Source: Clostridiaceae bacterium AF10-41
GTDB lineage: Bacteria; Bacillota; Clostridia; Clostridiales; Clostridiaceae
Length of the DNA stretch: 18,950 bases
Assembly (NCBI GenBank): GCA_027686065.1
Contig: JAQCTH010000067.1
Location: 1-18,950, forward strand
Reading direction: 5' to 3'
The notes beneath the pieces are model-generated. The model was not told where the DNA came from. It made no database searches and saw nothing but the letters and a program-made list of their open reading frames with translations. Shown here piece by piece: positions 7,336 to 12,561 of the stretch (its first letter is position 1; every line of letters begins with the position of its first letter). A program made the position numbers and the translations under genes.

Positions 7336-7989
7336 TTACTTATATCTTTTACAGGCAATTATATGTTTGCAAGTTTCTTTATTATAATAGAAATATCTAC
7401 ATGAACATGTTTTTCTTGACAGGTTTACTGTAAATTTATTTCCCTTTACAGTTGTTACAATAAACTCCTCTTCCTTAATCTCTTCTATCGTTAACTCTTT
7501 AATATCTTCTTCCCATTTTCGTAACAACATTAGTTTCTCATATACCTTACATGCTTTTCTGTAATTCTCTAATGTTTTATGAGCCTTGTTATCTTTACTA
7601 CTAATATACTTAAATTTTACTGAACCAATTTTACTTACCATATTTTTTGCATTTTCCAATTCCACCTTTAATACTTCTTCTATTTTAGTGTTTTTTCTCT
7701 TATTTCTAAAAAGTCTATTTAATATATAAATAACAGTCGTATTGTCATTATAAATATTGATTTCTTGCTCTTGATTACTACTATTATTAACTAAATATTC
7801 TAGTGCAAATAATACAGAAAGTAACTCTAAGTATATTGTTTCATTTATTCGTTTTTCTAGCACTTCTTTAGATAAATCAATTTCTTCAACATCTTTTTTA
7901 ATAACTGAATTATCTTCTAAAACTAGAAAACCTATTAACCAATATGGCTTTTCTTTTTTAGAGCTTGCATCTGTATTAATCACTAACAT
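7336..7989 (-). CDS. RNase H-like domain fused to a SWIM zinc finger
   Basis: This 217-residue protein starts with a ribonuclease HI-like fold. The likely acidic residues are Asp7 in VINTDASS, Glu55 in the helix YLELLSVLFALEYL, Asp82 in IYNDNTT and Asp133 in SSKDNKAH, consistent with a DEDD-type active site. The C-terminal CSCRYFYYNKETCKH (Cys195, Cys197, Cys207, His209) is a CxC-CxH SWIM zinc finger, a module seen in DNA-binding and transposition-related proteins. I chose the ATG at 7989, where AGGTGA lies just upstream; the longer frame to 8010 adds seven residues. It overlaps the preceding gene's 3' end by 14 bp, implying coupled translation. RNase H acts on RNA-DNA hybrids, but the substrate here is unknown. 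Confidence 0.75.
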   Translation of the reverse strand: MLVINTDASSKKEKPYWLIGFLVLEDNSVIKKDVEEIDLSKEVLEKRINETIYLELLSVLFALEYLVNNSSNQEQEINIYNDNTTVIYILNRLFRNKRKNTKIEEVLKVELENAKNMVSKIGSVKFKYISSKDNKAHKTLENYRKACKVYEKLMLLRKWEEDIKELTIEEIKEEEFIVTTVKGNKFTVNLSRKTCSCRYFYYNKETCKHIIACKRYK

Positions 7990-8287
7990 AAAAATCACCT
8001 GTATCATCATTAATCCTTTTTTCTAATGTAAAAACCTCATCTCTTTCATCTTTAACTGCTATTTTTATACTTATCTCTATTTTTGCTCGTTCAAATTCTA
8101 TTTCGTTATCCTTGTTAAATAAGTTATATAAATCTTGTATTATCCTTAGAATTAAATAATTATCTTTATTAAACTTAGTTAGTGGGTTTCCATCTTTTCT
8201 TAAACATCTGAATATGAGCTGTGCATAATAACTATTTTCTTTTGTTAATTCATCTACATCATGATATTTTACTTCTGTTTCACCCAT
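7976..8287 (-). CDS. Hypothetical protein, 103 residues
   Basis: I do not recognise a family. The product is soluble and charged, with a helical centre (DELTKENSYYAQLIFRCLRKDGNPLTKF) and alternating strand-like stretches near the C-terminus (FERAKIEISIKIAVKDERDEVF). The start is ATG at 8287, because AGGAGGAGG lies immediately upstream; a longer frame to 8332 would run through that site. It is co-transcribed and translationally linked with the RNase H/SWIM gene, whose start lies inside its 3' end, so the two probably act together. Confidence 0.65.
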   Translation of the reverse strand: MGETEVKYHDVDELTKENSYYAQLIFRCLRKDGNPLTKFNKDNYLILRIIQDLYNLFNKDNEIEFERAKIEISIKIAVKDERDEVFTLEKRINDDTGDFYVSD

Positions 8288-8322
8288 CCAGTTTTCACCT
8301 CCTCCTAACTGGATAATAACGT

Positions 8323-8349
8323 AAAAAAGCACCCTTGACAGGATGCTTT
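8323..8349 (-). terminator. Terminator after the zinc-ribbon-like gene
   Basis: AAAGCATCC (complement of 8341-8349) pairs with GGGTGCTTT (complement of 8326-8334) with one wobble, around a 6-nt loop, followed by TTTT on the minus strand. It ends the transcript from the promoter at 8909-8937, although read-through may supply the next genes, which have no obvious promoter of their own. Confidence 0.75.
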
Positions 8350-8369
8350 AATCTTTGTTAGCGCAATGT

Positions 8370-8720
8370 TTACAATTTAAATTTTTTATCTACTCTTTTA
8401 GCAAATTCATCTTTTAGTTTCTGTATATTTTCTGGTGTTCTATCTTTTTCTATAAGTTTGTTTAGAGTTTCTGCAATATCTATACCTAAAGCTGCTGCTT
8501 TAAAATCTAGATATTCTTTATTGCTTGGTTTTAAATAAATACTATATTTATTATTTTTCTCAACCTCATCAACTATGTTATTTTCTTTATTAACTTTTAA
8601 TTTATCCTTACACTTTAAGCACCTATTACTAAAATAGAATCCTTGTCTATCTCTAGTAAATATTTTATCTATAATCATCTTATCATGGATATCCTCAAAT
8701 TTATTATCAATAATCTTCAT
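8370..8720 (-). CDS. C-terminal part of a split zinc-ribbon-like protein
   Basis: From the first ATG this frame gives 116 residues with one CxxC pair (NRCLKCKDKL) and a basic, ribbon-helix-helix-like C-terminal half (YSIYLKPSNKEYLDFKAAALG). No good ribosome site precedes the ATG. The same frame stays open upstream to 8789 and encodes LQVQCVQCKTWITI, a second CxxC pair, but with no ATG, GTG or TTG start there. This strongly suggests that the protein normally begins further upstream and is joined, through a +1 shift, to the short frame at 8776-8874. The rebuilt product would be about 165 residues with a CxxC-(about 40)-CxxC zinc ribbon. Its function is unknown. Confidence 0.6.
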   Translation of the reverse strand: MKIIDNKFEDIHDKMIIDKIFTRDRQGFYFSNRCLKCKDKLKVNKENNIVDEVEKNNKYSIYLKPSNKEYLDFKAAALGIDIAETLNKLIEKDRTPENIQKLKDEFAKRVDKKFKL

Positions 8721-8775
8721 AATAGTAATCCATGTTTTACATTGTACACATTGTACCTGTAACTCCTTAATTTCT

Positions 8776-8874
8776 TTAACATACCTGTACTAATGGTGGT
8801 ACATCTACTCTATCCCCATTGTCTCCTATAACATACATAAAGTCCTTGCTAAATTTTATAAATTCTTTCTCCAT
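8776..8874 (-). pseudogene. N-terminal part of the split zinc-ribbon-like gene
   Basis: A 32-residue frame, MEKEFIKFSKDFMYVIG then DNGDRVDVPPLVQVC, has an excellent start (GAGGAG about 8 nt before ATG) and a near-consensus promoter at 8909-8937. It stops at TAA (8776-8778) inside the overlap with the +1 frame that carries the two CxxC pairs. Skipping the single T of TGT-TAA-A would join the frames into one protein. It could be a disabling one-base mutation, an assembly error, or a programmed +1 shift at a stop codon. I favour decay or an error, since the neighbouring small gene is also damaged. Confidence 0.5.
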
Positions 8875-8908
8875 AATACATCTCTCCTCTACTTTAAAAG
8901 TTTAATGC

Positions 8909-8937
8909 ATTATATGGAGTACACATAATACTTTCAA
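8909..8937 (-). promoter_or_regulatory. Promoter of the split zinc-ribbon-like gene
   Basis: TTGAAA (complement of 8932-8937) and consensus TATAAT (complement of 8909-8914) are exactly 17 nt apart. The start codon at 8874 and its ribosome site follow about 35 nt downstream. This is one of the best promoters in the island. Confidence 0.75.
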
Positions 8938-8960
8938 GTTTTCACCCAATATTTTTTAAC

Positions 8961-9149
8961 TTAAAAAGGAAACCAATCTCCATTTAAAGCCTTTGCTATC
9001 TCTTTAACCTTTTCTTCATAAGTTAAATATTCGTAACTAATTATTTGTTCTATTTCATCATTTGTATGCTTACTATAATCTAAATCAAACGCTATATCTA
9101 ATAGCATTTCTTTATCCTCTTTACTTATATTTAATTCATGTATTTTCAT
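8961..9149 (-). CDS. Small hypothetical protein, 62 residues, possibly interrupted at its 5' end
   Basis: The product is acidic and mostly helical (MKIHELNISKEDKEMLLDIA, then DEIEQIISYEYLTYEEKVKEIAKAL), with no family I recognise. Its ATG has no ribosome site. In the same frame, 12 codons upstream, an ATG at 9185 has a good AGGAG and encodes MEKWSMDL, but the next codon is TAA (9159-9161). Either a nonsense mutation has cut a 74-residue protein, or the 8-residue peptide is a leader and translation restarts at 9149. Confidence 0.5.
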   Translation of the reverse strand: MKIHELNISKEDKEMLLDIAFDLDYSKHTNDEIEQIISYEYLTYEEKVKEIAKALNGDWFPF

Positions 9150-9158
9150 TATTTTATC

Positions 9159-9185
9159 TTATAAATCCATTGACCATTTTTCCAT
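9159..9185 (-). other. Eight-codon leader frame or cut-off 5' end
   Basis: ATG at 9185, with AGGAG about 8 nt upstream, reads eight codons to a TAA and is in frame with the 62-residue gene below. The ribosome site belongs here rather than to the downstream ATG. Confidence 0.4.
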
Positions 9186-9244
9186 ATTAATCACTCCTAA
9201 ATTTTATAATATTTATATCTAACACACATTCATAATGATAATTA

Positions 9245-10156
9245 TTAATTTAAATAAATTTCTGTAATACTTATTCTATAATGACCTAACTCTCTACTTA
9301 CAACTTTTCTAGCTTGCAAGTCTGTTAATCCATGCTGAATCAGTTCTTTATATCTATTTTGGCAATAAAAGTGTCGTAAACCATGAAATGTGATTGATCT
9401 ATTTCTGTCAATAGAAAATTTTTCTTGATTGCTATATATAAACATTTGAATATTTTTAATAACCTTATGTGTTTGCTCACCTTGTCTTATAAAAACCTTA
9501 TCTCCTCTTTTAGTATTATCATATAACTGTTGAATTAGAGTCTTATCTCTAACAGGTACATCTCTTACAAGTCCCCCTTTGCCTTTAATAGATATCTTTC
9601 CATCTTCTAATGCTTGTCTCAAATGCCACTTATCTAATCTACAAACCTCATGGATTCTTAGTCCAATCTCACTGCTTAGTCTTGCCATATCCCCATATCT
9701 CACCTGTCCTACATCACTTGCATATTTTATAAAACTCTCTATCTCAATAGGTGACCATGCTTTATTATCTCCTATTCTTTCTTCTTTACTTCTACTAATT
9801 ACACCTAGTCTATTATTATTTGGAAGTTTACTACTATCACCACCAACTTGATCAATGAAAAATCTTATTGCTGAAAGATTTGTAGTTACATAGGATGTAG
9901 AGTATCCAATATCCTGCATAAATTCTACATATCCATATAAATGCTTAGATTTTATGTTATTTAAATTCTGCTTTTTAAATGCATCTGCCATAAACTTCGC
10001 AAAGTTTTTAACACCATCCTCATATCTCTCCCTAGTTTTAAAAGATCCTTGATTACAATGTTTAAAAACTTTTTCTATCTGTACACATAAGTTTTCATAA
10101 ATATTTTGTGCTTTTTCATCCAACTCCCAATTGTTTTTATCTATATCTTTCTTCAT
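9245..10156 (-). CDS. Tyrosine recombinase / phage-type integrase
   Basis: The 303-residue product has an N-terminal SAM-like core-binding domain (about 18-110, including TRERYEDGVKNFAKFMADAF) and a C-terminal catalytic domain. The expected catalytic set is present: Arg167 in IGLRIHE, a lysine in ISIKGKGG (191 or 193), His258 and Arg261 in HGLRH, His292 in LGHYR and the nucleophile Tyr301. The frame ends right after the tyrosine, as is common. The start is ATG with AAGGAG about 10 nt upstream. These enzymes cut and rejoin DNA through a 3'-phosphotyrosine at paired inverted half-sites. It is the second, unrelated recombinase of the island, and the repeat-rich region upstream (10301-10849) is a candidate for its target DNA. 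Confidence 0.9.
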   Translation of the reverse strand: MKKDIDKNNWELDEKAQNIYENLCVQIEKVFKHCNQGSFKTRERYEDGVKNFAKFMADAFKKQNLNNIKSKHLYGYVEFMQDIGYSTSYVTTNLSAIRFFIDQVGGDSSKLPNNNRLGVISRSKEERIGDNKAWSPIEIESFIKYASDVGQVRYGDMARLSSEIGLRIHEVCRLDKWHLRQALEDGKISIKGKGGLVRDVPVRDKTLIQQLYDNTKRGDKVFIRQGEQTHKVIKNIQMFIYSNQEKFSIDRNRSITFHGLRHFYCQNRYKELIQHGLTDLQARKVVSRELGHYRISITEIYLN

Positions 10157-10187
10157 TCTATACCATCTCCTTTAATAATTTTACGAC

Positions 10188-10215
10188 AGTATACTTACTT
10201 CTTATCCATTATCAA
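10188..10215 (-). promoter_or_regulatory. Probable promoter of the tyrosine recombinase
   Basis: TTGATA (complement of 10210-10215) and TATACT (complement of 10188-10193) are 16 nt apart, about 35-60 nt upstream of the start codon at 10156. Confidence 0.5.
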
Positions 10216-10300
10216 ATTATTAGATAAGATTTTTATAAAAACTTATACAAAATTTCCACTTATTTTTTTGTTTCATCAAATTTTCAAACAAGTTGTTTTG

Positions 10301-10320
10301 CTTATCCCTCACGGGATAAG
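10301..10320. repeat. Perfect 8-bp hairpin
   Basis: CTTATCCC (10301-10308) and GGGATAAG (10313-10320) are exact reverse complements around TCAC. No T-run follows on either strand, so it is not a usual terminator. Confidence 0.7.
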
Positions 10321-10336
10321 GATTTACAGCCCTACT

Positions 10337-10372
10337 GCAAATCGTCTCAGTACATTTACTGAGACGATTTGC
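10337..10372. repeat. Perfect 16-bp hairpin with a 4-nt loop
   Basis: The arms 10337-10352 (beginning GCAAATCGTCTC) and 10357-10372 (ending GAGACGATTTGC) match over all 16 bases around CATT. This is the longest perfect stem in the window. Neither strand shows a T-run beside it. A structured RNA element, a recombination site or a cruciform-forming site are all possible. Confidence 0.8.
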
Positions 10373-10425
10373 TATATAAGTAAAATCTCTGGTTAGTAAT
10401 AAGCCCGTATTCTTGCCTTTGCAAG

Positions 10426-10453
10426 TGTGGCTATATTTATAAATATAGCTACA
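10426..10453. repeat. 28-bp dyad of two 14-bp half-sites
   Basis: The half-site TAAATATAGCTACA (10440-10453) and its inverted copy (10426-10439, one base different) meet with no gap. The central 20 bp (10430-10449) is perfectly self-complementary. The same 14 bases recur at 10630-10643. Repeated half-sites in this form suggest binding by a dimeric protein such as the adjacent tyrosine recombinase. Confidence 0.7.
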
Positions 10454-10600
10454 ACGGATTGCAGTATTCTCACCATAGATGCTGCTTTAAAAGCTAACAC
10501 TGCCAAATAATTGTTAATTCCTATTCATAATCTATATAATCCCTTTTTATAAGAGTTGTTCTGTTTAATTTTTCAAAACAAGTTTAACTAAACAATAATT

Positions 10601-10643
10601 AAATACCTTTGTAAAATAAAAAATACCTTTAAATATAGCTACA
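10601..10643. repeat. Direct repeats: AAATACCTTT twice, then a third half-site
   Basis: AAATACCTTT occurs at 10601-10610 and 10621-10630, exactly 20 bp apart, or about two DNA turns. The 14-bp half-site TAAATATAGCTACA of 10440-10453 recurs at 10630-10643. Regular spacing resembles protein-binding iterons, but in DNA this AT-rich short repeats also arise by chance. Confidence 0.5.
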
Positions 10644-10729
10644 CTATAGTTAAAGATATTTTGTATTCTCAAATATTATTTTTAAAAACTTATAAATTTA
10701 TGAAATATTGTTCTTCAACCCCATAAACT

Positions 10730-10746
10730 TGTGATAACTTATCACA
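10730..10746. repeat. Perfect 17-bp dyad TGTGATAA-C-TTATCACA
   Basis: Eight-base arms match exactly around one central base. It has the shape of an operator for a dimeric regulator, though no promoter is evident beside it. Confidence 0.5.
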
Positions 10747-10820
10747 TATATCTAAATCATCCTTATCTACTACCTCAAAAATTCTATCATAATAATTAAT
10801 TCATTTTATCATTTCAAATT

Positions 10821-10849
10821 ATTACTATATTTTTCATAAATATAGTAAT
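10821..10849. repeat. Perfect 12-bp hairpin sharing the ATAAATATAG core
   Basis: ATTACTATATTT (10821-10832) and AAATATAGTAAT (10838-10849) pair fully around a 5-nt loop. The AAATATAG part is shared with the half-sites at 10440-10453 and 10630-10643, but the flank differs. Confidence 0.6.
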
Positions 10850-11051
10850 TTTTATTTCCACCCTTTTACGTTATTAGTTCTATTCCAACAATTTGATACA
10901 GCAACTTCAATAATAAATAATAATTTACCATGAAGAAGATAGTTAAATGAAACTTAAATTTTAAAATAGAAATTTGATTTTTTTCAAAAGAAGATGTATC
11001 AACTTAATTAAAAATTACCGAAAGTACGTTTTTAATTAATCCTCTTGCAAT

Positions 11052-11072
11052 AAAAAAATCCCCTCTCGGGGA
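11052..11072 (-). terminator. Terminator downstream of the methyltransferase gene
   Basis: TCCCC and GGGGA arms (complement of 11068-11072 and 11059-11063) around a GAGA tetraloop are followed by a run of seven T on the minus strand. It lies about 100 bp after the methyltransferase stop codon and closes the defence locus. Confidence 0.85.
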
Positions 11073-11170
11073 CTATAAGTTTTCTCATTCCACTTTCCCA
11101 CTTTTTAATATTTGATTATAACTTAACTTTAAGTCATGAATCTAATAAAACTATTATTTACTTCAACAAT

Positions 11171-12409
11171 TTATAAAAAATTCTTCATTTTCTTTTTAAT
11201 TGCTTTAGCAATTATTTCTGCCATAAGAGGGGGGACTGCATTACCTATCTGCTTAAATGCAGTTGTTCTTGATGATTCAAAATAAAAATCATCTGGAAAT
11301 GATTGTATTCTTGCCGCTTCTCTTACAGTAATAGATCTATTTTGGTTAATGTCTGGATGAATATAATAATGTCCATCCTTTGCTATATGCGCTACGACTG
11401 TATGACAAACTCCATCATATTGTACTATTTTAAATCTATCAAGAAAAGACTCCTTATTACTATGTGTTGATAAGTACTCTGGCAACTCATTGTATTTAAG
11501 TTTTCTTCCCTCTTCATTCCACAATTTAATACACAATTTATATATCTCTAAATCTATCTTATTATTAGGACGACTTATATTTTGAGTTAAAACATCCCAC
11601 TCTTTTGTTCTAATATGAGTATCCTCCAAACATTTAGTACACTCTAATTTATACGTATTAGATGATTCACCCGAATTAATATATGGTAAATCATTAAATA
11701 AATCTTTTATTGTATATTTATTCTGTACTAACTTAAATTGTGGATATTCAAATTCAATATCTTCTCTCCATCCAATTAATATAATTCTTTTTCTATTTTC
11801 AAGTACTCCAAATTCTTTAGCATTTAATATTCTATAATCAATATTATAGCCTACACTTTTAAATTCTTTTTTTATATCCATAAATATTGATCCATTTTTA
11901 GCAGATAATAAACCCACCACATTTTCAAACACAAATAACTTAGGTGAATATTTTACTAAAAATTTTATATACTCTTTATATAAATAATTTCTCTTATCTT
12001 CAACCATTCCTTTTGGATCTCTTGAACGTCCTATAACTGAATAAGCTTGGCATGGAGGTCCACCAATTATTATATCAATATTTTTTCCTCTTCTATTCTT
12101 ATCAATTTCCTCGAAAATTCTTGGTATAGTTTCCTCACTTATTTCTGAATTAATTACACTTTTAAAAACTCTATTAGGTATATGTGAATAAAACTCGTCC
12201 CTACTTATATTACCTTTAATATAATCTATATATATATTTATTCTATTATTTCTTTTTAAAAAATAGTATGCTTGTCTAGTCTTTAAAGTTAAAGACGCCG
12301 CTTCATCCATTTCAACATGTGCAAAAAATTTAAATCCTGCTCTATGAAACCCCTCTGATAGCCCGCCTGCTCCTGCGAATAAATCAATACAGTTCACTTT
12401 TTCACACAT
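11171..12409 (-). CDS. drmMII: DISARM cytosine-5 DNA methyltransferase DrmMII
   Basis: This 412-residue C5-methyltransferase moves a methyl group from S-adenosylmethionine to cytosine in its target site and marks host DNA as self. Motif I is DLFAGAGGLSEGF (9-21). Motif IV is GGPPCQAYS with catalytic Cys120. Motif VI is ENV (162-164), motif VIII is ENRKR (204-208), the motif IX region is SITVREAARIQSFPDDF (359-375), and motif X is QIGNAVPP (387-394). The target-recognition region (about 240-350) includes a CxxC pair (Cys257/260). The set is complete, so it should be active. It is last in the locus and separated from drmB by 152 bp holding a hairpin and a private promoter with a very short leader (about 15 nt). 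Alone it would be an ordinary Dcm-like enzyme; the drmA and drmB neighbours give the specific name. Confidence 0.88.
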   Translation of the reverse strand: MCEKVNCIDLFAGAGGLSEGFHRAGFKFFAHVEMDEAASLTLKTRQAYYFLKRNNRINIYIDYIKGNISRDEFYSHIPNRVFKSVINSEISEETIPRIFEEIDKNRRGKNIDIIIGGPPCQAYSVIGRSRDPKGMVEDKRNYLYKEYIKFLVKYSPKLFVFENVVGLLSAKNGSIFMDIKKEFKSVGYNIDYRILNAKEFGVLENRKRIILIGWREDIEFEYPQFKLVQNKYTIKDLFNDLPYINSGESSNTYKLECTKCLEDTHIRTKEWDVLTQNISRPNNKIDLEIYKLCIKLWNEEGRKLKYNELPEYLSTHSNKESFLDRFKIVQYDGVCHTVVAHIAKDGHYYIHPDINQNRSITVREAARIQSFPDDFYFESSRTTAFKQIGNAVPPLMAEIIAKAIKKKMKNFL

Positions 12410-12429
12410 CCTCTCTATATCCTAAAAAA

Positions 12430-12458
12430 ATTATACCAGGTCTCTAGTACTATTACAA
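12430..12458 (-). promoter_or_regulatory. Private promoter of drmMII, overlapping a CCTGG site
   Basis: TTGTAA (complement of 12453-12458), 17 nt, then an extended -10 TGG-TATAAT (complement of 12430-12438). The inferred transcript start near 12424 leaves a leader of only about 15 nt containing AGGA and GAGAGG. CCTGG (complement of 12436-12440) covers the extended -10 TGG bases, so methylation there could change promoter strength. Confidence 0.7.
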
Positions 12459-12495
12459 TCTCTATATGTTATTTTTTATTTTTCTCAAAATTAAA

Positions 12496-12538
12496 AGACT
12501 ATATATTAAAATTTATTTAAAATTCACTTATATAGTCT
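12496..12538 (-). terminator. Hairpin, likely weak terminator, after drmB
   Basis: AGACTATATA (complement of 12529-12538) pairs perfectly with TATATAGTCT (complement of 12496-12505) around a 23-nt AT-rich loop, followed by TTTAATTTT. The AT-rich stem suggests partial termination, so some drmE-A-B transcript may continue into drmMII. Confidence 0.55.
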
Positions 12539-12561
12539 AATTTCATGTTATAAAACTTTAA

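Larger units (their letters stand above)
10216..11051. other. Repeat-rich stretch without a convincing gene
   Basis: I find no intact gene here on either strand. It holds at least five strong inverted repeats and several short direct repeats, listed separately. One minus-strand frame (10690-10812) reads MIK, a TGA stop, then 36 protein-like residues (INYYDRIFEVVDKDDLDICD and so on). That could be the relic of a small gene, but it has no ribosome site and may be chance. The stretch separates the recombinases from the defence genes. Confidence 0.5.

Noticed and set aside
7976..8720. Toxin-antitoxin pair made of the 103-residue protein and the zinc-ribbon-like protein
   Set aside because: A terminator separates them, neither matches a toxin or antitoxin family I know, and the second gene is split.
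10337..10372. The 16-bp perfect hairpin as an intrinsic terminator
   Set aside because: No T-run follows on either strand and no gene ends next to it.
10381..10520. End of an IS200/IS605-type element with a guide RNA
   Set aside because: Hairpins are present, but there is no TnpA or TnpB coding sequence, intact or fragmentary, in any frame nearby.
10852..10953. Open stretch on the minus strand containing LLHGKLLFIIEVAV, considered as a remnant of a PLD-type drmC
   Set aside because: It is only about 33 codons, has no start or ribosome site, and a single HxK match is too weak. AT-rich DNA yields such frames by chance.
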